From: Cladobotryum mycophilum | Taxonomy: Eukaryota > Ascomycota > Sordariomycetes > Hypocreales > Hypocreaceae | Length of the DNA: 64,000 nucleotides | Direction: 5' to 3' | Assembly: GCA_036429605.1 (NCBI GenBank) | Contig: JAVFKD010000004.1 | Location: 2,604,001 to 2,668,000, forward strand | Shown: piece by piece, positions 45,324 to 56,622 of the stretch | How positions within the stretch are numbered: position 1 is the stretch's first letter | How the letters are laid out: each line of letters opens with the position of its first letter | Made by a program: the position numbers and the translations under genes | The notes under the pieces: generated by a model | Databases searched by the model: none | Told to the model about the DNA's origin: nothing | Seen by the model: only the letters and a program-made list of their open reading frames with translations

Positions 45324-48084
45324 ATGACGCAACCGACTCCCATCGATGCCAACGGCGTCTCAAAGCCCCATGTTGAAGAAGAGAATGCTCATCTGGCTGT
45401 CCCCGCGAAACGAAAGCGCGACAATGGCGACCAGGCTGACGTTGCCGACCAAGACATCAAGATGGATGAGGGGAGACGGCAACGGAAAATATCAACGAAC
45501 CCGTCAAAAACTACTTTGAGGTTCTAACGAGGTACGATGAATTACTGCACTGAAGCTATTTGCGCGACATTGTCATGATGCAATTTCAACGTCGCGCATT
45601 TTTATCTTATCAACACGCAGGCTGACCATTTCATCAAGTCTTGACGACGACGATGTACCCATCCTCAAGCGCCTCATACCAACCTCGGAATCCTACGATG
45701 AGCCCCAAGCGAAGCGCCAAAAGTCTGTGGAGCCTCCGTCGATGAAGAGCATCTCGGACAAGGTCGCCGACAACGCCTATGCTACCATTGACGACGTAGC
45801 TGCCGATGTCGTCTCTGCCGTCAGGATCTCCTTGTCCGAGCTAAACTCCAAACCAACCGATGCCATCACCAAAGCAGCGACCGCAAAACAAGCTGCGCGA
45901 CTAACTGAGTTCCAAGACAAAGCCATGGAGCTCGTCCGACGCGAGAAGGCGTATCCAAAGACTCGACCGGACCCGACTTCGGGAGAGGTGGATGCCCACA
46001 CTGCGTCAGAGAGGAGCGAGATGGTGCTGTCCCTTGTCGGATATGCGCCTCAAGAGAGACGTCTCTTTTCCAGTCTTCCACTATCGCAAGATGTCGACTT
46101 GTCCGAAGTCAGCCTCCCGCCAGGCGTCTCCATCACCCGGGTAGTCCCAGCCAATCCTCAGGAACGATCACAAACACTCGGCGAGTTATTTGCTCCTCCT
46201 CGCGCCCTACCACCGCTACAGCCGCCTAAGCAGCCAAAGACGCAAGCCAAAGGCAATCGTCTGGACTTTTATCATCCTCACCCCGCAGATAGTTCGAAAT
46301 ATCGGAGTAGTAATTATTTTAACACAAAGTTATCTACCGGCTATTATCTGGACTATAGCAATGCAACCCCTTCATGGCAAACAAAAACAAAACAACGCGA
46401 ACGTGCCCAGAGTCTGGCTGGCAAAAAACCTTCGACAACTGAGTTGGAGGTGTCCGAAGTTGAGTCACTCTTTCGCGGGGCCTTTTCAAGTTTTGCGCCC
46501 TGCAAGGATGACTCCGCAGCCGTCATACCAGCCAGTGTTGCCGGTCGGATGTGGTGGCAAAGGGTTGGCCAGCGTAATTTCCAGAGGATGATCGAAGTCG
46601 AGTACTACGGTGATATCGAAGACACCAGTCCTCTTAGGGAGAACCAATCCGTCGAGCTCGATGAAGCAGCCTTGCAGGAGGCCTTTGAAAATTATGATGA
46701 CACCGTCATTGATCCTTCTCTGGAAGATGTCATGGGTACTAGGAGAGAGGATCAAGAGAAGGAGGCCGATGAGATCCTTGACGAAGTCAGTGATCTGATT
46801 GAAACTCTGGCTTCATACCAGAGGATTCGCAACTTGTCACTGCCAAACTCGCAAAATCGACAGTCTAGTGATCCCGTTGCTGGCGATATGCTTGCAAATT
46901 CTGGTCCTCAGCCAACAGAAGAGGAACAGGCAACCTACCACGTCCTCAAGGCTCAGTTGGCCCTCATCATTAAAACACTACCCCCATACGCGGTTGCGAA
47001 GCTCAATGGCGACCAATTGGATGAACTGCTTATCAGTACGAAAATCATGGTCCAAACAGATCAGTACAAGGGCACAATGGAAGAGGATGAAGCAGGAGTT
47101 CAAGCTCGCCTCAAGGCGCAACAGCAAGCCGCTGCTGCTCAAGCCGCACAGGCTAGTGCCCGACCACCACAGCGTACCCCAAGCGTTACCTCTGTGCCAT
47201 ATCCTCAACAATACCAACCTCCTAACCACTACGGCACTCCAAGCCGCACTCCCGCACCCCATCAACCACAGTACTATCGCAATACCGCTACCCCGAGTTA
47301 TCAGCCACCCCGTCATCCGGGACCACCCGCACCCCATCCTCCCCGCCCTCAACCTAACCAATATACTCGTTCTAATGGATATCCGACTCAATATGCAACT
47401 CAACTTGCCAAGGCCCAAACTCCATACGGGCATCAAAGCATGCCGCAATATGCTGCGCAGCAGAGACCGCCCTATGGACAAGTTCCTCCGCCAGGCACAC
47501 CAAGTTCTCGCTATCCTTTCCAACAGGGCTATCCGCATCAACAAGGCACGCCGACACACGCTAATTATGGGTCATACACCAACGGCGGCTCAGCCCTACC
47601 GGCACGGACTATGTCTCCTCAGGTAGGCCAGAGACAGACCTATAGCCCTACGCCTAACATGCAGCAAACTCAACGATACGGCGCCCCGAATCCAAATATG
47701 AATCCGCAAGCAAACAGGTTTCCGGCCGGCACTGGCCAAGTCGGAGCTCATTCTCAGAGTCCTGGTCTTGTAGGATATCATACAGTCATTCCAGAGTCAC
47801 AACAGCAACGTATATTGGAACAGGCTAAAGCTCGCATGGCCGCTCAGGAAAGATCCGCTGCAATGCTCTCTCAGTCCGGTCTCGCTGGGCTTTCATACGG
47901 TACCCCACTCGATCCTAATAGGGTGGCAGCTGTTCGAGGCATGGCGAGTCAGACCAAACCACAGACGCCTACTGGCCAAAAGCCAGGCGTGAACGGGAAC
48001 TCAGGCCCTGCGCATGTTCCGTATAAAGTCACACCAGTTCCCGTTCCCGTCATCCCTGGGTCGCAGCGCAAGCCCACTACATGA
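45324..48084 (+). CDS. Large Q/P-rich, probably nuclear protein of unknown function, one frame break
   Basis: Two exons (45324..45531, 45621..48084), about 890 residues. The N-terminus (MTQPTPIDANG) has a basic patch PAKRKRDN that could be a nuclear localisation signal. The exon-1 end must read ENINEPVKNYFEVLTR to join exon 2 (LTISSSLDDDDVP), but the frame from the ATG reaches it only if one G is added in G4 45470-45473. A conserved-looking globular part spans about residues 180-420 (NRLDFYHPHP, NYFNTKLSTGYYLDYSNA, ESLFRGAFSSFAP, GRMWWQRVGQRNFQRM). The C-terminal 400 residues are rich in Q, P, Y and N, as in transcription or chromatin co-regulators. A role in a chromatin or transcription complex is a guess from composition; I do not recognise the family. 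Confidence 0.75.
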
Positions 48085-48993
48085 TTCGACCTCGCGGGGA
48101 TGGACTGGTGACCAATACTGAAGAGCACTGTGCTCTATTGACAGCAACATCTCTTAGACGTGTGCTGAGGCGTTCCAAGGCGGGGGTTGCTCGAGGAGTT
48201 TTGGTAGATCTAGGATGATTTGAACGCGTTCGAAGAAGATACGAGCATCAAGGTTGTCACCGTATCCACACTGCGAAGGTGATGACCTACATTTTAATGG
48301 CCGAAGATATAAGGGGAGGGCAGAGTCTGCGTCCTGCATAGCAGCTGAGCGAAGGATACGGGGCACAACATAGATGCGAACCTTTTCCCCAAAAAACACT
48401 TGAGGGCCTTTTGCATCCCCAAGAGTGCCATTGGTCGGAAGATGGGGTTGGAGGGAATCACTTTACTTTTTTTTGGTAGTGATGGGAGGCGTTTCGGTTG
48501 GCAGGGGAGAAGGGAAGCGGACACCGACAGACCAAAAAATGCCCTGCGGCGATCCTGGTTTTCTTTTTTTATTATTCTTTTTTTTATTACTGTAGTGTAT
48601 GAAATACGTTGGACAGATCTTGGGTTCAATAGACACCGCATGGGGTTGCCGATGAGCGCTTGATACCTTTGTAGTATTTTTTTGATGTATGAGATTTTCG
48701 TTTTGTTGTTTTTGCTGCTGTGGGTAGTTTTATGTAAAAAGTGTATTTATTAAACATTTGAAGTTTTATGGAAAAAAAATTATGATTTAGTATCAATGCC
48801 ATCTTTGAAAGAGAAAGGGTGATTGGTGGATTTTTTTATTAGAGTTGTATTGGTTTGGTCTACGGAGTTGGGTATCTATCCTTTAATCATCTCGAAACGC
48901 CGTCCTGGGGGATGAAACACCCCTCCCCAAAGCTCATATACAGTTATACAGTTATATAACGAGCAAGAAAAGGAAATCGAAAAAATTCACGTT
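48085..48993. other. 909-nt convergent spacer
   Basis: Between the stop codons of the Q/P-rich gene (plus) and the DUF155 gene (minus). T-rich blocks near 48560-48590 and 48670-48850 and an A run near 48773 suit 3' untranslated regions and poly(A) sites of both genes. A minus-strand frame at 48294-48641 has no family features. Confidence 0.5.
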
Positions 48994-50229
48994 TTATATC
49001 TCGCCCACGTCCTTGACCGTCTCCTTCTCACTCCATTCAATCACTATCCTCCTCAACTCAAACACCACCTCGACAAAGATGAGCACAATGATGATCCACT
49101 CTAAGCGGGTGCCGTGCTGTTCGCTGGACATCTCACGCAGAACCGTGGCAATCTCCTGCGCATAGTCCATCTTCTGGTTCAGGGCGCGGATGCGCACATT
49201 GACGTCGAGGGCCCGTCCGACCTGGTCGTAGTAGCCCTCCAGCCCGAGCTCAGACCTGCTGTCCCAGAAGATGTCCGGCAGGTTGTCCGTGAGCTCCGAG
49301 TAGTGGTTCAGCCGGGCGCGGAGGCTGAGCAGCTCTCCCGTCTTTTGGAGGATGAATTTTCTGCTGAGGGGGATGCCTGTTCCCTGCGATAGGACGGTGG
49401 GGATGTTTCTCGTGCTTTCAAAGTACGATGTGAGAGCGCTTTCGAGGACGGCTAGTTTGGTGCTTCGAGCTAGACCAGAGGAGAAGGCAATTTTGGCTAA
49501 TGTGGTGTCGAGAGTGTCGCCTTCTTTATGTTCCTTGCGGGTTCCTAGTACCACGACTTCGCCCTTGAGGGTGCTGGCCTCTCTTGAATTGTCCGTGATG
49601 AATTCGAGGTCCTCTACCTCGCGCAACTTCTCCGGATGAGGGTCCTCGGCCGCTCGCAGAATCTGTTTCGTTACAACGTCCGGAGGTAACGACCAGGTAA
49701 CAATGGTGCCGGACGGGAAGACAAAGATGTCGCCTCCATTGACCCCTCTGGCGTGCACCACCTCGCCGTCGTCGAAACTGATGCCGTCGGGGTCAATGGC
49801 GAAGCCGTGCGAAGACAGAATCTCCAGCACCATGGGCATGTCGAACGCCTCGGCGATGCACGTCGCACTGACTAGATTGGACATCTCGGCTTCCGCAGCG
49901 TCACCGGCCTTGTCATTTGCGCCCCGCTTCGGCTGCTGCGCAATGATGGCGACTCGTCGAAGGGAGCCCTTTGTGGTTGCGGTCCTCGTAGGTTTTCTCT
50001 TGGCGACCAATGCGGGGTTCTGGTGCTGGTCTTCATTCCGTGAAGCCTCCAGGTAAGATCTCGTGTCTTCGCTATCGGGTTGAGAGGAGAGGTAGGGGTT
50101 CGAGGTGAAGAAGTTGCGTTTCCGGGGGAGGCATGTCGGCGCCGTGATGTGAAAGGAACGGCAAGGCCGACGGGGCGTTACGGAACTGTGCAGTTGGCGA
50201 GCGACAATGCGCAGCGGCGAGTTTCTCAT
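48994..50229 (-). CDS. Mitochondrial DUF155 protein (RMND1 / Sif2 / Rmd family)
   Basis: A single exon of 411 residues. The ATG at 50229 gives MRNSPLRIVARQLHSSVTPRR, an arginine/serine-rich presequence with few acidic residues, so a mitochondrial location is expected; the longer frame upstream has no ATG. The DUF155 domain spans about 130-385, with VVHARGVNGGDIFVFPSGTIVTW near its start and the block ELTDNLPDIFWDSRSELG, followed by YYDQVGRALDVNVRI. One membrane helix (WIIIVLIFVEVVFEL) lies near the C-terminus. Human RMND1, in this family, anchors or supports the mitochondrial ribosome at the inner membrane. Yeast relatives Rmd1 and Rmd8 are less well understood. The gene diverges from SEC14. 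Confidence 0.88.
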   Translation of the reverse strand: MRNSPLRIVARQLHSSVTPRRPCRSFHITAPTCLPRKRNFFTSNPYLSSQPDSEDTRSYLEASRNEDQHQNPALVAKRKPTRTATTKGSLRRVAIIAQQPKRGANDKAGDAAEAEMSNLVSATCIAEAFDMPMVLEILSSHGFAIDPDGISFDDGEVVHARGVNGGDIFVFPSGTIVTWSLPPDVVTKQILRAAEDPHPEKLREVEDLEFITDNSREASTLKGEVVVLGTRKEHKEGDTLDTTLAKIAFSSGLARSTKLAVLESALTSYFESTRNIPTVLSQGTGIPLSRKFILQKTGELLSLRARLNHYSELTDNLPDIFWDSRSELGLEGYYDQVGRALDVNVRIRALNQKMDYAQEIATVLREMSSEQHGTRLEWIIIVLIFVEVVFELRRIVIEWSEKETVKDVGEI

Positions 50230-51008
50230 TATGAACTTGATTTTTATATTTTTTATGTTCAAACAAATTTTATTTGCCCCGCGGCAGGTTCCGAGAAGAA
50301 AATCTTCAAAATGGGCTTGCTACCTCCTCTTGGTGGGATGCATTCGAGACACTGTGAGATCATGGGTATGCAAGATAAAGCCCGACCTAGGAAACATCTC
50401 TTATCGCCACGTGATTCTTCACATGAAGGACCCTGCGTAAAATCGAATTGGCTACTGCTGCAACCGTGCAGACGAATCAGGCTAGTACAATTTCGGTTAC
50501 CGCCTTGACAGCAGCAGTCAAGTGTCAGTCCAATGCTCGTTTCCCCACCATGCCGAGCTTTCTGTTAGGGGGGAGAAGACCTCCAGGGCTACCATTACCG
50601 CTAATTATGTAGGTTACTGTACAGAGTACAGAGTATGCCTGAAGAAAGGTAGAGGTGGTTGAGGTACAGTGGGTTGTACCTAAGCACCTCTAGCTGCCAG
50701 GGTGGTATACCGTATACCGCCACGCCGTAATTACAAGTACATCTGGCCAACCCCATCCGCCCGTGTAGGGAACGGACTACCTGTACTTCTAATACCCTCT
50801 TCTATCCGAACAAGGCTTCTTCCCCCTTTCCCTACCTACCTTGCCTTATTTTCTCCATCCATCCCTCCCTCTTTTTTTTTGTGTGTGTGTCTCGTCGACC
50901 TTTGCTTCTTTGCTTAGGTTGTTGTCTTGCCTATTGTTTCTTCTTCTGCCTACACCGTAACCCCTCATACCCATCAGAATATCTTCCACCCTCCTCCTTC
51001 CCCCCACC
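50230..51008. other. Divergent promoter region, DUF155 gene / SEC14
   Basis: This 779-nt stretch must drive both genes. It has TACAGAGTACAGAGTA near 50620 and a 15-nt hyphenated palindrome (GGTATAC-C-GTATACC) at 50704-50718. A long C/T-rich leader-like run (50800-51000) ends just before the SEC14 start. No coding frame is convincing. Confidence 0.5.
50704..50718. repeat. 15-nt inverted repeat GGTATAC-C-GTATACC
   Basis: Two 7-nt arms are exact reverse complements around a single C. It lies about 290 nt before the SEC14 start and about 475 nt before the DUF155 gene start, in the shared promoter. It could be a dimeric regulator site; unproven. Confidence 0.45.
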
Positions 51009-52230
51009 ATGGCTACCTTACAATTGAGCGAGAAGTACGACAACTACGATTTCCCCATTACGCCAGAGAACCCTCAGCCGGGGCACTATGGCAACATCAA
51101 CGAGATCCAGGCCGCCAGCGTTGAGCAGCTGAGACTGATGCTCGAGGCCGAGGGCTACACCAATGAGTTGGACACTCTGACGCTGGTAAGTGGTGTGGTG
51201 GTGGTGGTGGTGGCTGGTTGGTTAGGCACAGAAGGCGTGTCCATGTAGCTCATTGCTAACGCACAAGATGTATAGCTGCGATTCCTGAGAGCTCGAAAGT
51301 GGGTTGTTGCCGATGCTAAGAAGATGTAAGACGAAGACGAGATACGCTTGACCATTGGCGTTGCAAGACGTTGGCTAATCCCCTTAGGTTTGTCGACTTC
51401 ATTGCCTGGCGAAAATCTATCAAGCTCGACGAGATTGTGCCCACCTGGGACTACTCGGAGAAGCAGGATGTCCAGAAATACTACAAGCAATTCTACCACA
51501 AAATCGACAAGGTGAGGGAAACCCATTGTGACGGCTCATATGTGAAGAGATAGTATGACGGCTAACACGCGTTTGGCTAGGATGGTCGTCCCGTCTATAT
51601 CGAGACCCTTGGTGGCATTGACTTGGCCGCCATGTACAAGATTACAAGCGAGGAGCGCATGCTCAACAACCTTGCTGTTGAGTACGAGCGCGTCGCCGAC
51701 CCACGTCTCCCCGCTTGCTCCCGCAAGGCTGGCCATCTCCTCGAAACCTGCTGCACCATCATGGACTTCAAGGGTGTTGGTATCGGCAAGGCTTCCCAGG
51801 TCTACGATTACGTCAAGAAGGCTTCGACCATCTCACAGAACTATTATCCTGAACGACTGGGAAAGCTTTATCTTATCAACACTCCTTGGGGGTTCTCCGC
51901 CGTTTGGAGTATTGTCAGCGGCTGGCTCGACCCTGTGACGGTTAGCAAGATTAAGGTTCTGGGTTCCGGCTACCAGAAGGACCTGTTGGCGCAGGTTCCT
52001 GCTGAGAACTTGCCCAAGGCCTTTGGAGGTACTTGCGAGTGTGCACAAGGTTGTGAGAACAGCGACGCTGGCCCATGGCACGACCCCCAGTGGTCCAAGC
52101 CTGCCAAGTGGGAGAAGAAGGACACTACCATTGTGAACCAGGGATCTGCTATTGAGACTCCTGCTGCCGGTGCCCCTGCCCCCCTGGCGGAGAGGCCACG
52201 GAAGAGGTTGCGGCGACTGCTACGGCATAG
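51009..52230 (+). CDS. SEC14: Sec14 phosphatidylinositol/phosphatidylcholine transfer protein, one frame break near the end
   Basis: Four exons (51009..51185, 51276..51325, 51388..51511, 51581..52230) give about 333 residues. Sec14 exchanges phosphatidylinositol and phosphatidylcholine at the Golgi and supports vesicle formation. The CRAL-TRIO N region (LLRFLRARKWVVADAKKM, FVDFIAWRK) precedes the lipid-binding lobe with DGRPVYIETLG, DFKGVGI, YYPERLGKLYLINTPWGFSAVW and the gate segment KIKVLG. The small second exon ends in a phase-2 AT|GTAAGA donor and rejoins as KMFVDF. At C6 52179-52184 one base seems missing: with it, the tail reads APPGGEATEEVAATATA and stops at 52230, as in related fungi; without it the frame runs on to 52417 through arginine-rich sequence that looks noncoding. 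The essential core is unaffected. Confidence 0.93.
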
Positions 52231-52874
52231 ATGGGATGAGACATACAAACGTCTTTGTTATGACGAAAGAAAACAGGGAGATAAACGTCGGAGGGAAGAT
52301 TTGGGCAAGCTAGAAAGTGGGATATCATGTCTGAACCACAAAAGAGGGGAGAGGGGCCGGCACTTGGGAATTTTTGCAGGCATAGCTTCCTCGTACACGT
52401 TTTCTCTTACTGGATGAAGCCGCCGTGCTCATTTTGTCCTAGATTTCTTTTTTGAACTCACCCGTTACATATGATTTGATGCCTTGCTTTTGGTGTCGCT
52501 TCTTCCCCCTCCCAATAAGACTCAAAATGTAGTAACTTGTTGACTCATCTTGCATGAGTATCTGACGTACACGAGACAACATTAGCAGCTTGCACATTAC
52601 TTGGGCTTCTATTGACGCCGAATAAACAATAAAAACCGCACATCCTTTCCTTGTTAAATTCCAGCTGTGCAATACTATGACCAAACCATATCCGCATTCT
52701 CAAATGCTTTGACGCCTAAACATTCCAAATCTGTTGGGTCGTAATTTGACCAAAAAAAAAGACTCGAAACTCCTGTGCTCCAATCATGCGTTCACATGCA
52801 CTCACATGTCCATTACTTCCCCCATGAGACGACAATCTCACACATGCGCACGAGGGTATACGTGCGTTCTGCTT
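52231..52874. other. 644-nt convergent spacer, SEC14 / MIS14
   Basis: Contains the 3' untranslated regions of both genes. Nothing else is recognised; the uncorrected SEC14 frame extends through its first 190 bases but shows no conserved character. Confidence 0.5.
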
Positions 52875-53679
52875 TCACCGTCGGCCCTTGGTAACCACAT
52901 ATTCGCCCGCCACTCTCGCCCTCTCCATTTTTGCCACGACTGCTGGCATGTCCCTCTTTAACCTCCCCAGTCCCTGGACCGCATCCTTGAACCCGCTCTC
53001 CACGCCCTCCTGCCTCTGCATCTCCTCCACAGCCACGTCCGCCCCGGACGCTGCGACGGCGGCGGCGCTGGTCAGGCCCTCCACGCGCTGGCGCACGTCG
53101 TCCTCGTCCTGCTTGATGGCGGCGCGGATGCGCTCGGCGTGCTCGGCGGCTACTTTAGCGGGGACAGAGCGCTTGAGGGCGGCGACGTCCTCGAGGAGCT
53201 TCTCCTCCTGGGTGATGAGGTCGGCGACGGCGCGGCGCTTGCGGGTGTCGAAGGGTTCGTAGACGAGGTCCGGGGCGGGGACGGAGGAGCCCGAGAGGAA
53301 AGGGTTCGGGTCGACGGGGAGGCCGTTGATGGAGAGGTTTGGCGCGGCGAGGGAGAAGGTCTTGTTGATGTACTAGGAAACGGGAAACTTGAGTGTAAGT
53401 TGTATATTATGCCTTTTGTTTTGTTTTTATACGTATATCTTATATATGGCAAGGAAGGGAGGGAGGGGGAGGAAGAGGGGGAATAACCTCGTTTACGAGA
53501 GCTTCTATTTGGGTGCGCAGTTCGTCCTCGCCGCCGTCGGGCCCCTCTACCTGGGGAAAGGCCTCGTTAAGGCGGGCGGCGGCGGCGTTGCGTACGTTTG
53601 TGATGAGGTATGTGAGGTCCTCTGGGCTTTGCAGCTCGATCTTGCGCTGGACATCCGACACGGCGGAGTCTGGGTCCAT
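52875..53679 (-). CDS. MIS14: Kinetochore protein Mis14/Nsl1 (MIND complex)
   Basis: Two exons, complement(52875..53372, 53488..53679), give 229 residues. The protein belongs to the four-subunit Mis12/MIND complex that links centromeric chromatin to the Ndc80 complex. The N-terminus (RKIELQSPEDLTYLITNVR) and the VNEYINKTFSLAAPNLSINGLP block are characteristic of the fungal family. A long helical part follows, with two predicted coiled-coil stretches (TRKRRAVADLITQEEKLLEDV; AEHAERIRAAIKQDEDDV). The C-terminus is basic (VVTKGRR). The 115-nt intron has an unusual donor, GAG|GTTATT, instead of GTANGT; it is accepted because it gives VNE|YINK, while reading through adds a proline-rich stretch and a stop. 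Exon 2 is very GC-rich, with C or G at most third positions. Confidence 0.85.
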
Positions 53680-55940
53680 GGTGGGGTGGAGGGGATAAGT
53701 TTCACTCGATTATCGTCTTCTTCTTATTCTTTTCCCTTTTCTTTTTTCTTTTTCCTTTCGCTTTTCGTGGTCAGATAGCCTCCATGGGATTGCTGACCCC
53801 CTCTCCAAGGTCTGGATGAGGGAGGGAGGAGAGAGAGAGAAAGCTTTGTTGTTTGGTAAGATGTGTGTGTGTGTGTGTTGCGTGTGGGATTTTTCGTCAA
53901 CGCGTAGGTCGCGTTTCGGGGCGGTGGGATGGGATGAATGGGGGGTGGTTTTGGGAGGTGCGACAAACGGGTGGGTTTGGCTTGCTTCAATTGAAAGGTG
54001 AAGGAAGGTACTTTGGTACTTTCGGTGAAGCGTGGGGGTTTTTTGAGCAGGCATGGCAAGTGCCTCGAGTACATATCTCCACCTCGAAGCAACCAAATGC
54101 CGAGAACTTTGTTGGTTCTAATGGTATCCTGGCCTTTTCCAGGTCAACAATAGCTTAGTTGAATCAACTGAAGAATAAGCGAGATGTTTGAAAATGAAAT
54201 ACTTTTGGATACATTGTTTGTCGACGTTAAACTCAGGGGGTACGGAGTATTAGTAGACTCTTCTTTTTTGCGGTTGAGTGAACATTTGATGAAGCTCGCA
54301 CAGTTAGTAGTACATGTACCCCATGCTGAGAAGACGTTTCATTGTCTACTCCTCTAACGGCTTTTTTCTTTCTTTCTCCAGCTCCTAGCCGATAATATCA
54401 TAATTGTCAAGATGAATCTTTTCTCTCCGCAACAAAACAAGTTGCCTACATCTGCTCTAACGAGTCCAATTATAGAAGGGGCTGGATATGAAAAGGGGGC
54501 AAGTCAAGATATAACAGCGTAGATGCCAAGATTCTCCCAACATGTTTCGGGAATCCGGGTTTGTATTGTTTTTGTTTCCCTGTTTTTGTTGGAAATTAAG
54601 CATTTTTGACTACTACACATGCGCCTTGCCGTATTCGAAATGCAATAACCCGAACTTACCATGTATGCAATACCCCCTCCCCTCCCCTCCCCCTGAATGA
54701 ACTTCAAGGGGCCCTTCCTCTCTGTCTCTCTCTCTCTCTCAATTCTCGTCCCCATTTCCTTGGTCATAAGATTATCGTCCTCCATATCGGAAAAGCCCCA
54801 CCCTCGGCTGTTTATCTTTTTTCTTTTTCTTATCTTCTTATTCGCTTTCCCACACTGTCAAGACTAACTGGAATCTCCGACGATCGGCAACCCTCTCGCA
54901 AGGGGGGTTCACGTCACTGGACCTTTTCCGGAAATGGCGAGATTATCAACACATGTCTCACCATCGCCTCTGGACCTTCCAGAATGGCAGAAAGTGTTTT
55001 GACCGCCATCTTATGATTTCCTGCAAAGATTGTGGTTTCATGAGAATAAGATACCATACAGGCCATTGATGAATGTACTCTGTATTGAGATGTAAACATG
55101 CCACTCAATCTGAGGCTCTTAGTGGGTTAATTACCTTAATTCACTTTTAAATGTATCTCTCCCCTGATTCGTCCACGTCCCACAGTTTCACCTGACTTTT
55201 GTGGGGTAGCAGAGCGGGTCTCCCCCAGTCCTATGCGGGGCCGGTTCAACGTCTCATTGATGGGATTGGTTTCACCATGTCAAGCCTCCATCCATGTTCA
55301 TCGTTAAAGTATCAAAAGTCCAAACACCGTGTGGCGCTTTAATGTATAATGAACGTAAAGTATTGCATTCACTAAGTGCGGTGGTCGTTCCATGAACATA
55401 GTAATAGATACTTTTGAGACAGTTCAAACAGTGAATTTGGTTGAGTGGAAATACATCCTCTAGAAGCAATCGATCAATAAAGAAACAGAAAACAACTCCT
55501 AAAGCTCCTCAAATCCCTAATACCATCCGGGGATCACATTCCAAACCATCATAGGTATCAGCAAATTGTCCGCATCAAAAACATGTATGTTGTGCTCCCC
55601 AATGCAAAAAAAAAAAAAGAGAAACCCTGGCGAGACCATCTCAAGCCGAGATGACATCTTCCGTCCAGTAATACCCCAGCTGTCCGATTTGCTCCACGCC
55701 AAAAGTCGTCACAATTGATCCATCCCTTTCAAAGGTCCACTTACAAGCCCCCTCCCCCCAAAGTCCAAAATGCAGAAACAAAACAATCAATTCGAAACCA
55801 GCAGACGCCATGAAATGACTGATAAAAATGGATAAAACAAAGGCCACGCTCAAACTCTTGCGAAAAGGAGTCGGTCTATATGGTTGAATGTACACCCAGG
55901 CATGCATGGTGTCGAGACAACAAAGTGACGCGAAGTAAGC
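53680..55940. other. 2.3 kb spacer
   Basis: The first 120 bases beyond the MIS14 start are T/C-rich on the plus strand. It contains TG repeats near 53862-53878, one exact TACGGAGTA at 54241-54249, a CT repeat near 54720-54740 and an A run at about 55605-55617. Tandem minus-strand genes flank it. Small frames here (for example 54606-55016) show no family features. Confidence 0.45.
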
Positions 55941-56622
55941 TCATTCTGGGAGCATGTTTTTCAACTCTTCGTCGCTGAGGTAGATCTCGTGAACAGGGTC
56001 TCGTCGGTTCTCCAAAGGAACGTAGTCGCAGTCGACGTAGGAGGGAAGGAAGATTTCTGTATCGCTGTTAGCCAATACCATCCGTGCTCGTTCATCACTA
56101 TGTCATTTGTGCCTGATCGGGAACGTACCAGGATTCCACATAAAGCCCTGGCTGGAAGAGAGGTAAGAAATCTGGGTGGCAATTAGCATCAATGAACAGC
56201 GACACAAAACATTACTGGTTAGCCTCAATATGTAGAAACTCACCAATCGAGGAGGTCCATCCGGTGATCCAATATTAATTACAGTACACTCTTGCTTGGA
56301 GAGAGCCGAACCTGTGCAACAACGTCAGCAAGTGTAAGACGGACAGCGGCTTGCTAGCGCTTGGCTTGCAGGGGATTCAAAGCGAGCGGGTCGTCTTGCT
56401 GCCCAGCGTCGTCCAAGAAGGAAATGCGGGGGATATCTTACTCAATAGACTGGGACGGCGGGCATGTAGCATCTTGCCCTCTGATTTAGGTGACGAGGAT
56501 GGTGATGAGGAAGACGGCGAACTGGAATAAGAGCTCCCAGATGTGCTACTGGCTGTCTTGGAAAGGCGGCTGTAATGGCCTGCCGAAGACGGACCAGTCG
56601 GGATGTTGATGGAGGACGACAT
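55941..56622 (-). CDS. Conserved small protein of unknown function (135 aa)
   Basis: Four exons, complement(55941..56056, 56129..56171, 56244..56311, 56442..56622), are joined in frame through three introns with GTAAGA, GTGAGT and GTACGT donors. The ATG at 56622 (MSSSINIPTGPSSAGHYSRL) is preferred over an upstream in-frame start at 56832 that would add hydrophobic, leader-like sequence. The N-terminal half is Ser/Pro-rich and looks disordered. The C-terminal half (CTVINIGSPDGPPRL, ISYLSSSQGFMWNPE, IFLPSYVDCDYVPLENRRDP, EIYLSDEELKNMLPE) is dense in aromatic and acidic residues and looks like a conserved motif-bearing domain. The exact splice fit across four small exons argues for a real gene. 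I do not recognise a function. It is divergent from RPT3. Confidence 0.75.

Noticed and set aside
46978..47626. Other-frame ORFs inside the Q/P-rich gene
   Set aside because: They arise from the biased codon composition of the Q/P-rich tail and show no conserved motifs.
48154..48641. Minus-strand frames between the Q/P-rich and DUF155 genes
   Set aside because: They lie in the shared 3' region, with T- and A-rich blocks and no family features.
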